Shown: positions 34,926-42,912 of the stretch, in pieces
How positions within the stretch are numbered: position 1 is the first letter of the stretch
Layout: each line of letters opens with the position of its first letter
DNA from: Sutterella megalosphaeroides
GTDB lineage: Bacteria > Pseudomonadota > Gammaproteobacteria > Burkholderiales > Burkholderiaceae_F
Assembly: GCF_003609995.1 (NCBI RefSeq)
Contig: NZ_AP018786.1
Span: forward strand, 878,001-942,000
Direction: 5' to 3'
DNA: 64,000 nt
Program-made: the position numbers and the translations under genes
The notes under the pieces: generated by a model
The model's database searches: none
What the model was told of the DNA's origin: nothing
The model's input: only the letters and a program-made list of their open reading frames with translations

Positions 34926-35674
34926 GACGGTACTCCTTTGCGGGCGACGACTTCGATGCCGCGCGTCGCGCGAAGCGACTGGAAGACGTTCGACGGGCAC
35001 TCGAGGACGCACCGTCCGCACCCGTTGCAACGCTCGGGGTCGATTTCGGGGCGGTTTCCGTCGACGAGCGTCACGGCGTCGTAGGGACAGACGTCCGCAC
35101 AGACGCGGCACGCTCCGGTGCGAAGCGCGATGCAGGCGTCGGTGAGGCGTGCGAGCCCGACGCGCTCGGTCTCGGGGTCGAAGGGGAGGATCGCGCCCGT
35201 GGGACAGACGTCGGCGCAATCGCCGCAAAAGTCACACCACCCGAGCTTGAAGTCGAGGACGGGGGTGCGCATGACGAGGAGCCCTTCTTCGAGACCCCCC
35301 GGACGAATGACGTCGGCGTGGCACGCGCTACGGCAGCGGTCGCAACGCAGGCAAAGCGACGCGAAGTCGCGGCCGCCCGGCGGGCGAACGGGCTCGGGGC
35401 GCGCCGAGGCGTCGGGCCCCTCTTCGCTTCGGTGCACGAGCGTTCCGAGGAGGAGAAGCGCTCCGACGCCGCCCGCACCCGCGATCAGATCGCGGCGAGA
35501 ACGGGCGTACGGGTGCGGATGAAGGTCCGCACCGGCGTCGGACCTGTCGCCCGAAGCGCTTCGCTCGGTACATTCCTTTACTTTGTACTCAACTTCGCGC
35601 TCGCCTTCATGTTCACGGTCGCGTTCCGGACCGCATTCGCTCTTCGCGTGTTCATCCCGAGGGCTTTGTGTCAT
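34922..35674 (-). CDS. NapG/MauM-like periplasmic ferredoxin
   Basis: 250 aa. Four cysteine clusters are visible: CLRCDRCRSACHAD, CDFCGDCADVCPTG, CRVCADVCPYDA and CNGCGRCVLECPSN, the NapG/MauM layout. Before them RSRRDLIAGAGGVGALLLLG looks like a twin-arginine signal, but it begins only after about 58 residues of charged sequence, so either the true start is later or the signal is atypical. No good later start codon was found; ATG 35674 has AAGGAG eleven bases upstream. It partners the NapH-like next gene, whose start overlaps its stop by four bases. Confidence 0.85.
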   Translation of the reverse strand: MTQSPRDEHAKSECGPERDREHEGEREVEYKVKECTERSASGDRSDAGADLHPHPYARSRRDLIAGAGGVGALLLLGTLVHRSEEGPDASARPEPVRPPGGRDFASLCLRCDRCRSACHADVIRPGGLEEGLLVMRTPVLDFKLGWCDFCGDCADVCPTGAILPFDPETERVGLARLTDACIALRTGACRVCADVCPYDAVTLVDGNRPEIDPERCNGCGRCVLECPSNVFQSLRATRGIEVVARKGVPS

Positions 35675-35763
35675 GACAACGAGTATCTCCTTTTCGGCTC
35701 ACCGAGGCCGCTCCAACGGCCGGATCCTGCGGTCGCCCGCACGGACGACCGTCCGTCCGAGCG

Positions 35764-36471
35764 TCAGTTGTCGGAGGCGGCCTTGTCGGAAACCTCTTCG
35801 CTCTGAAGTTCCTCCCTCAGGTCCCGGAGCGTTTCCGCATCAAGTGCGAGCCACGCCTCGGTGAGGTCCGCGGCGTCCTGATAAAAGCCCGTCGTTCCCT
35901 TGATGCGGCGTACGTCGGCCGCAAGACGCGGAACCCAGCCGAGAAGGTGATCCCGCAGGAAGGTCTCCTCGAAGCGAAGTTCCTCAAGGAGCGCCTCGGT
36001 CGTTTCGGCCGATCCGTCCTGCGCGGCGAGCGACGCCATGAAGCCGAGCTCGACCCCAAGATGATCTTCGTAGAGTCCGATCCGGGGCTTCACGGCGATG
36101 CCGCGCTCAAGGTACGCGCGCCGCACGCTCTCCCAGGAGTTCTGCATAAGGAGCCGCTGCGGGCTCGTGTAGACGGATTCGTACGGGACGGCGGCGTCGC
36201 CTTCGGCGACACCCGCACCGAGGAAGATGCGCGCGTAGTCGACGGCGAGCGCCTCGAGGTCGGCTCTGAGCGTGTCGTCCGTCATCGCTTCGCACCGAGC
36301 GCGCAGCCGCGCGGCCGGCGCCGCAATCGCCTCGGGGGCGTTTTCGAACCGGAGCGCGCAAAGCGCCTTCAGTGTCTCGACGTCGACCTCCTCAAGGTAG
36401 AGGCACGAGAGAAGCTTGTAGAGCGTGGCGCGCGAGTCGGCGATCGCCCGAAGGTCAGCCGTGGTGGTCAT
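35764..36471 (-). CDS. TorD/DmsD-family molybdoenzyme chaperone
   Basis: 235 aa, all-helical. The family segment YARIFLGAG followed by PYESVYTSPQRLLMQ (residues about 75-105), the GLYEDHLGVELGFM stretch and the FLRDHLLGWVP stretch identify a TorD/DmsD chaperone. These bind the Tat signal of a molybdoenzyme catalytic subunit and help insert the cofactor before export. Its client is presumably the subunit encoded at 37950-40607. GGAG lies ten bases before ATG 36471. Confidence 0.92.
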   Translation of the reverse strand: MTTTADLRAIADSRATLYKLLSCLYLEEVDVETLKALCALRFENAPEAIAAPAARLRARCEAMTDDTLRADLEALAVDYARIFLGAGVAEGDAAVPYESVYTSPQRLLMQNSWESVRRAYLERGIAVKPRIGLYEDHLGVELGFMASLAAQDGSAETTEALLEELRFEETFLRDHLLGWVPRLAADVRRIKGTTGFYQDAADLTEAWLALDAETLRDLREELQSEEVSDKAASDN

Positions 36472-36492
36472 GAGAGGTTCTCCAAAAGGGGT

Positions 36493-37293
36493 TTATCCGA
36501 AAAAGCGCCAGGCCGCTTCGCCGAGCGCCGCAAGCGTCGCATGCGTCAATCCCATGGCGGCCGCCGTCGCGGCGAACGCCGCCGCGGCTTCCGCGTGCTG
36601 GGGTGCGCGGCGCAGCCAGGGACCGAGTGCGACGAGGGGCGTGACGATTGAGAGTCCGATGCAGGTCGCGGCCGGGAGCGCGAGCTCGACCGATAGGAGC
36701 CTTCGAAGCGGCTCGCTCTCCGGACCGAGCGCGAGCGCATAGAGCGCCGCACCGACCGGAGCCGAGAGTGCGAGGAGGGCTTCGCGCAAGGAGAGCGGCC
36801 GGCGCACGAAGGCCGCCCGTACCGCGACGGCACCCGAGGCGCACAGTCCCGCTTCGGGGAGTATCACGGCGGGCGAGGCCCAGGCTTCGCGCCAGGGCAT
36901 GTATTGGGTGGAGGCCTGCGCGAACGCAAGCGCACAGCCCGCGACGCCCGCGAGCGCGGCGAGTCGCCTGCAACGGCGCAGGTCGTCGCCGCTCGCCAGG
37001 GCGCGGGCGTAAGGGAAAAGGAACGCGAGCGCCGCAAGGCTTGAGGCGACGCCGCGAAAAACGGGGCTCGCAGGGTGCGCGAGCACGTTCAGAAGAAGCG
37101 CCGGCCGTCCGAAAGCGGCGGCCGTCGCCGCGAGGTGCGCGAGAAGTGCGAGGCCGACGAACGCGAGCACCGCGCGCACGCGCGCGTACGAAACGAGCTC
37201 GCGTTCGAGCGCGGGCAGGGCCGCCATGGCCGCGGCGGCCGAAAGCGCGGCCGTCGCGGCGAGGACGGAGAGTGAGAACAAACCGCCGCTCAT
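36493..37293 (-). CDS. DmsC-like membrane anchor subunit
   Basis: 266 aa with about eight hydrophobic helices, and Ala/Leu-rich, as in DmsC anchors. It has no heme-binding pattern that I can see. The segment QYMPWREAWASPAVI and the run of helices match the DmsC family loosely. It would bind the DmsB-like subunit at the membrane and take electrons from menaquinol or ubiquinol. It starts nine bases after the DmsB-like stop. Confidence 0.85.
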   Translation of the reverse strand: MSGGLFSLSVLAATAALSAAAAMAALPALERELVSYARVRAVLAFVGLALLAHLAATAAAFGRPALLLNVLAHPASPVFRGVASSLAALAFLFPYARALASGDDLRRCRRLAALAGVAGCALAFAQASTQYMPWREAWASPAVILPEAGLCASGAVAVRAAFVRRPLSLREALLALSAPVGAALYALALGPESEPLRRLLSVELALPAATCIGLSIVTPLVALGPWLRRAPQHAEAAAAFAATAAAMGLTHATLAALGEAAWRFFG

Positions 37294-37302
37294 CGCCGCC
37301 TC

Positions 37303-37896
37303 TTACTGCATCTTGGGCGGATGGGCCTGCCAGTGCCCGTTCTTTTCGTGCAGGATGTAGCGCACGGTGGGATGGTTCCCGGTGTCGGGCAGCGAGTGCA
37401 CGTTCTCGGGGCCGGCCGCTGCGAGAACCTTCGAAACGTCGCTTTCCGGATCGTCGACGTCGCCGAAGAAGCGCGCCTTGGCGCAGCATGCCTTGACGCA
37501 GGCGGGAGCTTCGCCCACTTCCTGCAGGTGGTTGCAGAGCGTGCACTTCTCGACGACCTTCGTTTCCGGATTGAAGGAGCGCGCGCCGTAGGGGCATGCC
37601 GTCATGCAGGCGCGGCACCCGATGCACTTTTCCTTGTCGATCATGATCTGACCGTCTTCGGTGCGGTAGGTCGCGCCCGTCGGGCACACCTTGACGCAGG
37701 GCGCGTCCTTGCAGACCTGGCAGAGCGTCGGCAGGAAGTACTGCTTGACGTCGGGGAACTTCCCCATCGGGCCGATGGAGAGCACTTTGTTGTAGTACAC
37801 CCCGAGCGGCACGCCGTTTTCCTGTTTGCAGGCGATCTCGCAAGCCATGCAGCCGATGCAACGGTCGAGATCGATAACCATGGTTTTTTGAGTCAT
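37303..37896 (-). CDS. DmsB-like four-cluster 4Fe-4S subunit
   Basis: 197 aa. Four cysteine groups in the standard order: CIGCMACEIACK, CQVCKDAPCVKVCPTGA, CIGCRACMTACPYGA and CTLCNHLQ..CVKAC. This is the electron-transfer subunit of DMSO-reductase-type complexes, passing electrons from the anchor to the catalytic subunit. ATG 37896 was preferred because GGAG stands nine bases upstream and the protein starts normally (MTQKTMVIDLDRCIGC). It follows the catalytic gene by 53 bases. Confidence 0.95.
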   Translation of the reverse strand: MTQKTMVIDLDRCIGCMACEIACKQENGVPLGVYYNKVLSIGPMGKFPDVKQYFLPTLCQVCKDAPCVKVCPTGATYRTEDGQIMIDKEKCIGCRACMTACPYGARSFNPETKVVEKCTLCNHLQEVGEAPACVKACCAKARFFGDVDDPESDVSKVLAAAGPENVHSLPDTGNHPTVRYILHEKNGHWQAHPPKMQ

Positions 37897-37949
37897 GATG
37901 GTCTCCGTCCGGGGCGCCAATCAGGCGTCGCCCCGGCGTTCGCGTTGAA

Positions 37950-40607
37950 TTAGAGTTGCGGGTTGGGCGTCCGATCGGTCGGCTGCGGCAGCCACGCCTT
38001 GAAGTCCTCGGGCTTTTCCCAGACGCCTTCGGGCTTGCCCGGCGCCTTGCTGACGCGCACGGCGATGCCGCGCAGCGTGTAGGTACCCACCATGTCGTTG
38101 AAGGGCGCGGTGTTCTTCGTGAGGACGTTGACGTTCATTTCCTGCCAGCCGCCCGTCGGCGTGTTGACGGTCTCGGGAGTCCAGAATCGTTCCATGTAGA
38201 CGACGTCCGGGGCCATGCCCTCCGTCAGACGGCACTTGCCGCGGATCTTTCCGCGCAGGGATTCGATCCAGGCCCAGTCCCCCTGCGCGAGGCCGTACTT
38301 CGCGGCCGTCGCCGGATTGATCCAGAGTTCGGGCACCGGATAGATTTCGCGCAGGAAGGGCGAATTGCGCAGCGTCCCGTGGTGGTAGACGGGGATGCGG
38401 CCGTTCGTGAGGACGAGCGGGAAGTCTTTGACGATTTCGGGCGCGGCCTCGCTCGGCTTCAGGTAGTAGGGCAACGGGTCGTAGTCCTTCTTGACCGGAG
38501 GTACCTCGTCGAGCGCGTAGGGCTTTCCGGTGCGGCCGAGCGTGATGAACACTTCACCGTAGAGCTCAAGCTTCTTCGAGGGCGTCCGGAAGCCCTTCGG
38601 AAGTCCCGTCTTCGGGTCCTTCTCGAGGTATACGCCATAGGTGTTCCACTTCTCGTAGGGGAGGTACTCGTAGGGGTTGTGCTCAAGGAGGCCCTTCCAC
38701 GTGAGGTTGACGGTCTTGAGGCGCTGATCGAGGAGCTCCTCCATCGAATCCCAGTAGGCGAGGTCGCCCTTCATGAAGGCGGGGTCGCAGGCGCGTTTGC
38801 AGTTCTCGTTGCCGAGTTCGGCGCAGCGCTTCGCGAGCTTGGACCAGAAGAGCGTCTCGTCCTCGGTCTCCCAGACGTGGGCAACCGCCTGTCGGGCGAA
38901 GATCATGTTGAGGGACTCGACGAGCATGTTCGTTTCGAGCCACTCGGTGGCGGGCAGCAGAATGTCCGCGTAGTTTGAGAACGAGGTCGGGTACATGTAC
39001 ATGTGGACGATGAGGTCCACGTTCTTCATCGCCTCGACCCAGCTCTGGGCCTGGCCGTTCACGGCCATCTTGTTGCCGGAACGCTCGAGCCAGACCTTGA
39101 TCGGGTAGGGCTTTCCGGTGAGCATGGCTTCAAGCACCGCGGTAGGCTGGGCTGCGTCCCACTGGATGAGGCCCTTGTGCTCGTTGCTGCCGAGACGCTT
39201 CGCGAGTTGTCCTTTCGGGAGGAGGTAGGAGCACCGGGTCGCAAGCGACCCCGCCGGCACGACGTTGCTCGTCGGGTTGCGCTGCATGAGGGAGCCCGGA
39301 CGCTCGACGTTGCCGGTGAGGGCGTTCAGGATGACGCAACCCATGGCGGCCTGCACGGAGTTCGGCGTCTGGTCGGTGGCGACGCCGAGCGCGATGCCCG
39401 AGGGGCCGTCCGCATAGATGCGGATTGCCTCTTCGATGCGTTTCGGATCGAGGTCGCACTCTTTGCCGGCGGCTTCGAGGGTCCAAGGTTCGACCCGTTC
39501 GGCGAGCATCGTCCAGCCGGTTTTGAGCGTGCGGCCGTTCCATTCGAACGTCCCCGCGAGCGCCGGGTCGAGTGCGTCGTCCCAGGGATAGCGGATCGCC
39601 TTCGGGGACTTCGTCTTGCGGTCCCAGACGACGTAGGTCTTCTCGTCCCCCTTCGGATCGAGTTCGTCGGCGCGCACGAGCATCTTCGTTGCGGCGTCGA
39701 CCAGATACGGGAGGTTCGTCCAGTGCATGACGAAATCCTCGTCGTAGAGCTTTTCCGTCATGATGAAGCGCATCCACGCAAGCATGAGCGCCACGTCGGT
39801 GCCCGGGCGGACCGGGAGCCACACGTCCGCGCGTGCCGCCTCGGGGACGAAGCGCGGGTCGATTGAGACGGTCTTGACGCCCTTGGCGCGCAACTCGACG
39901 AGTGCGAGGCCGCCCGTTGCGGGCGAGCTGTAGCTGCTGTCCGTGCCCCAGAGCACGATCGACTTCATCTTCGTGTTGGGATTGTAGATTTCGCGGCTCT
40001 TTTCGTCGGCGATGCTCGTGTCGGGACCGCCGTACATCATGTCGAAAGCGAGCGTGCGCGGGAGGTAACACTGCGCGCAACCCGGTTCGTAGAAGTTGGG
40101 CGTACCGAACGCGTTGCAGAAGCGGGCGATGCCGCGGAAGGCGGGGTTGCCGCCTCCGCCCGTCGTGACGAGTACGGATTCGGCGCCGTACTTCTCCCGA
40201 ACCTCCATCATCTTCTTGGCGATGGTGTCGATCGCTTCCTTCCAGGAGATGCGCTTCCACTTGTTCTCGCCGCGCTTCCCGACGCGAATGAGCGGATACT
40301 TGTTGCGGTTCGGGTGGTAGAGCGCGGTGATGCCCGAAAGCCCCTTCGCGCAGAGCGCGCCGTGGGACATCGGATATTCCGGGTTGCCTTCGAGCTTCAC
40401 GACGCGTCCGTTGCGCACGTGCGCAAGGACGCCGCAATTCTGAATGCAGCCGCGGCAGCAGGTTTTGACAATTTTCGTTTCTTCGGCGGCTCCTTCGGCG
40501 GCCTCGGCGGCCGGTACGAAGAGTCCATCCGCGTCAAGCGCGGCCGCGGCACCCGCCGCGACCGAAACCTTCAGGAAGGTTCGACGGTTGAGTGTGCACT
40601 TCGCCAT
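37950..40607 (-). CDS. Tat-exported molybdopterin oxidoreductase, catalytic subunit (substrate unknown)
   Basis: 885 aa. A twin-arginine signal opens the protein (NRRTFLKVSVAAGAAAAL, Arg 8-9). The [4Fe-4S] site has C51-x2-C54-x3-C58-x27-C86 spacing. The probable molybdenum ligand lies in PGCAQCYLPR, where C177 or C180 would be the ligand, making it a cysteine-type enzyme like thiosulfate/polysulfide reductases rather than a serine-type DMSO reductase. The rest follows the DMSO-reductase superfamily to the C-terminal dinucleotide-binding domain. The substrate is not deducible. ATG 40607 has GGAG upstream; it heads the seven-gene operon. Confidence 0.93.
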   Translation of the reverse strand: MAKCTLNRRTFLKVSVAAGAAAALDADGLFVPAAEAAEGAAEETKIVKTCCRGCIQNCGVLAHVRNGRVVKLEGNPEYPMSHGALCAKGLSGITALYHPNRNKYPLIRVGKRGENKWKRISWKEAIDTIAKKMMEVREKYGAESVLVTTGGGGNPAFRGIARFCNAFGTPNFYEPGCAQCYLPRTLAFDMMYGGPDTSIADEKSREIYNPNTKMKSIVLWGTDSSYSSPATGGLALVELRAKGVKTVSIDPRFVPEAARADVWLPVRPGTDVALMLAWMRFIMTEKLYDEDFVMHWTNLPYLVDAATKMLVRADELDPKGDEKTYVVWDRKTKSPKAIRYPWDDALDPALAGTFEWNGRTLKTGWTMLAERVEPWTLEAAGKECDLDPKRIEEAIRIYADGPSGIALGVATDQTPNSVQAAMGCVILNALTGNVERPGSLMQRNPTSNVVPAGSLATRCSYLLPKGQLAKRLGSNEHKGLIQWDAAQPTAVLEAMLTGKPYPIKVWLERSGNKMAVNGQAQSWVEAMKNVDLIVHMYMYPTSFSNYADILLPATEWLETNMLVESLNMIFARQAVAHVWETEDETLFWSKLAKRCAELGNENCKRACDPAFMKGDLAYWDSMEELLDQRLKTVNLTWKGLLEHNPYEYLPYEKWNTYGVYLEKDPKTGLPKGFRTPSKKLELYGEVFITLGRTGKPYALDEVPPVKKDYDPLPYYLKPSEAAPEIVKDFPLVLTNGRIPVYHHGTLRNSPFLREIYPVPELWINPATAAKYGLAQGDWAWIESLRGKIRGKCRLTEGMAPDVVYMERFWTPETVNTPTGGWQEMNVNVLTKNTAPFNDMVGTYTLRGIAVRVSKAPGKPEGVWEKPEDFKAWLPQPTDRTPNPQL

Positions 40608-41009
40608 GATGAGGGTCTCCTTTTCATGTGGCGTTGTTGCCGACGAGCCTCGCACAAGGTGGTCTCAGAGGGCGCGAGGACTGCATCGGTTGAGGCTGAG
40701 TGTCGCTCGGGGCTCCGGCGCCAGCAACGCACGAATTGCGAAGGAGTTTGGGAAAAATGCAAACTGCCGGCGGCCGAAGAATGCGGCGGTGCGAGAGGCT
40801 GAAGTGCTCGGGGCTCCGAAAGGCGGGACGGGCCGAGAGCTAGGGAGAGAACTTTCCCTACCCGGGAGAAGTTCGGAGGAGAAAACCTGAGGTACGCGGC
40901 GGGCGTAGCCCGAAGCGGGGCGGGCAAAGGAGGAGGTGGAAGAGGGGCGGTCGATCCTTGCGGTGGGAGAGTTGTGCCTGTCTCGTTTGCACTTTGGCTG
41001 AGTGGATGG
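40608..41009 (-). other. Leader of the molybdoenzyme operon
   Basis: About 400 bases between the tonB terminator and the operon. It must contain the operon promoter. A short near-palindrome AGGGAGAGAACTTTCCCT stands at about 40843-40860. No FNR-type TTGAT-ATCAA site and no small gene were seen. Confidence 0.45.
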
Positions 41010-41043
41010 AAAAAACCCCTCGATTTCCGCCGAGGGGAAACTT
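41010..41043 (-). terminator. Terminator after tonB
   Basis: On the minus strand CCCCTCG / CGAGGGG followed by TTTTTT. Confidence 0.88.
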
Positions 41044-41056
41044 TATAGGCCTTCGA

Positions 41057-41929
41057 TTACGAATTTTTGAGGCGGAAAGCGACTGGAAGGCGCAGACGCA
41101 CCGTGCGACCCGGAGCTCCCCAGAGCGACTCGGCCTTCGTGACGGCGGCAAGCGCCGCGCGGTCGAGCATCCCTTCGCCCGAAGACGTGTGGATGACGAG
41201 TTCGGAAAGCCGTCCGTCGTTGGCGACCGTGAACTGCACGAGGGCGGTACCCTCTTTGCCGAAACGGCGCGCCTTGCGAGGATAGACGAGGTTCGATTCG
41301 ATCAAACGCTTCACGTCGGCAAGGAACGGATCGTTCGTCTCCCCGTGCACGAGCGTCGCAATGCCCGCTTCGCCCGCGGCGGGAGTGCCCCCCGTTTGGG
41401 GAACGACGCCCGGAGGCAGGGGTTGCGTCGTTGCGGCCTTCGGTGTTTCGGCGGCCGGTGCGGGCTTCGCTTCGGGCTTCGGCGCCTTCTTTTCGACGGG
41501 CTTCTCGACTTTCTTCTCGACGGGTTTCGGTTTGGGTTGAGGCTTGGGCTCGGGCTTCGGAGCGGGCTCCGGAATAACCTCGGGTTCGGACTCAGGCTCC
41601 GGAACCGGTTCGGGCTCGGGCTCCGGAGGCGTCGCTTCGGGTTCCGGTTCCGGCTGCAGCTCGGGAGCGGGCTCGTCGACGATCTCTTCTGCGGGTTCGG
41701 GCGGTGCCGTTTCCGCCGCAGGGGCGCCGGCGGGGGCGGCGGCCCCCGCTATCTGCGCGAACGCAATCGTCATCGGGAGGGGCTCTCCCGCGGGAAGCGG
41801 TGCGTTGACCGTCAAGCCGAAGAAGGCGAGGGCGGTAAGAGGTGCGTAGATCGAGCAGGCGATCAGGAACGAGTGCCGGTGGCGTCGCGCGTCACTGTGC
41901 TTTTTCGGCAGCGATGGTGAAGTTTTCAT
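41057..41929 (-). CDS. tonB: TonB energy-transducing protein
   Basis: 290 aa. One N-terminal membrane helix (residues about 20-42) is followed by a long Pro-rich linker, first Glu-Pro repeats then Lys-Pro repeats (roughly residues 70-150). The C-terminal TonB domain follows (NLVYPRKARRFGKEG, then VQFTVANDGRLSELVI). TonB spans the periplasm to transmit the proton motive force to outer-membrane receptors. It overlaps the end of exbD by 38 bases in another frame and is transcribed with exbB and exbD. Confidence 0.95.
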   Translation of the reverse strand: MKTSPSLPKKHSDARRHRHSFLIACSIYAPLTALAFFGLTVNAPLPAGEPLPMTIAFAQIAGAAAPAGAPAAETAPPEPAEEIVDEPAPELQPEPEPEATPPEPEPEPVPEPESEPEVIPEPAPKPEPKPQPKPKPVEKKVEKPVEKKAPKPEAKPAPAAETPKAATTQPLPPGVVPQTGGTPAAGEAGIATLVHGETNDPFLADVKRLIESNLVYPRKARRFGKEGTALVQFTVANDGRLSELVIHTSSGEGMLDRAALAAVTKAESLWGAPGRTVRLRLPVAFRLKNS

Positions 41930-42281
41930 GGCCGTGCGTCTTGAAAAGGTCGATCACCTGGATGAAGCGGTCGAAGGTCGCCGCCTTGTCGATGCGCAAA
42001 AGCACGCGTTCTTCGGGCTTCAGGCCGCGTACGACCTCGTCGAGGCGTTCGAGTTCGTACTTTTCGTCGTTCCAGAAAATGTCGCCTGCCGCATCGATCT
42101 GCAGCAGCACGGGCGAGGCGTTCGCGCTCGGCGCGCTCGCGGAATTCGCCTTCGGCAGATCGATCGGGATTTCGCCCTTGGCGATGAAGGTCGAAATCGA
42201 GAGGACCATCGCCAGAAGGACGAGCATGATGTCGATGAAGGGAACGATGTTGAGCGGTTCCTTTTTCGGAATTTCGATCAT
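41892..42281 (-). CDS. exbD: ExbD, TonB-system proton-channel subunit
   Basis: 129 aa with a single N-terminal membrane helix. The helix carries the essential Asp in VPFIDIMLVLLAM (residue about 17), and a periplasmic domain ends in FTIAAEKAQ. With ExbB it forms the proton channel that energises TonB. ATG 42281 sits in an ATGA overlap with the exbB stop. Two upstream in-frame extensions read only the exbB gene in a wrong frame. Confidence 0.95.
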   Translation of the reverse strand: MIEIPKKEPLNIVPFIDIMLVLLAMVLSISTFIAKGEIPIDLPKANSASAPSANASPVLLQIDAAGDIFWNDEKYELERLDEVVRGLKPEERVLLRIDKAATFDRFIQVIDLFKTHGHENFTIAAEKAQ

Positions 42282-42706
42282 GCTTCGACCTCCCGGGGCT
42301 TCCAGCGGGCGGAAAGCACGTTGATGCGACGCTGCAGGGCGTTGTAGACGATGAGGGTCGGAATCGCGACCGCAAGACCGAGAGCGGTGGCCTTGAGAGC
42401 GAGCGAGAGCCCCGTCATGATGTGGCCCGCGTCGATGTTGCCGCTCATTCCCATGTCGTAGAACGTGATCATGATGCCGATCACCGTGCCGAGAAGACCC
42501 ACGTAGGGGGCGTTCGAATAAATGATGTAGAGCGTCGTGAGATTGTTCGTGAGCGCTTCGTCCCACTCGTCCTTCGTCGCGTAGTCCGACGGATCGAGTC
42601 GCTTGAGAAACATCACGCGTTCGATCGTGAGCCAGACGGTGACGAAGCCCATGAGACCGAGCACGGCGAAGATGATGTAATCGATGCTTTCTTTGAGAAA
42701 TTCCAC
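42278..42706 (-). CDS. exbB: ExbB, TonB-system proton-channel subunit
   Basis: 142 aa, short ExbB/TolQ type with three membrane helices (YIIFAVLGLMGFVTVWL, PYVGLLGTVIGIMITFY, SLALKATALGLAVAIPT). The start is uncertain. GTG 42706 has GGGAG six bases upstream and gives a normal N-terminus (VEFLKES); a TTG at 42724 is possible. First gene of exbB-exbD-tonB; a Fur-like site lies about 50 bases upstream, so iron limitation should induce it. Confidence 0.93.
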   Translation of the reverse strand: MEFLKESIDYIIFAVLGLMGFVTVWLTIERVMFLKRLDPSDYATKDEWDEALTNNLTTLYIIYSNAPYVGLLGTVIGIMITFYDMGMSGNIDAGHIMTGLSLALKATALGLAVAIPTLIVYNALQRRINVLSARWKPREVEA

Positions 42707-42757
42707 GATGGGCTCCCGTAACAAGAGTCGGAAGAGAATTGAGGATGCAATTCTAAC

Positions 42758-42772
42758 TGATAACCCTTCTCA
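42758..42772 (-). promoter_or_regulatory. Fur-like box upstream of exbB
   Basis: TGATAACCCTTCTCA matches the 7-1-7 pattern TGATAATnATTATCA at 11 of 14 positions. Confidence 0.6.
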
Positions 42773-42799
42773 TTACCAAATGCACGAATGCGAGATGCG

Positions 42800-42840
42800 A
42801 AAAAAACGGGCTTCGCGCCGGTGTCGGCGAAAAGCCCGTT
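42800..42840. terminator. Terminator downstream of the TonB-dependent receptor
   Basis: On the minus strand AACGGGCTT / AAGCCCGTT followed by TTTTT. Confidence 0.8.
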
Positions 42841-42912
42841 CGCGCAGCTTCCCTTCGGAATGCGCGCCCCGCGGGGAATGCCCCGCTGGGGCTCTCGTGC
42901 GACCGACGAGGC

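Noticed and set aside
41512-41720. Repetitive Glu-Pro/Lys-Pro coding stretch, considered as a DNA repeat
   Set aside because: It is the ordinary linker of TonB and not a separate element.
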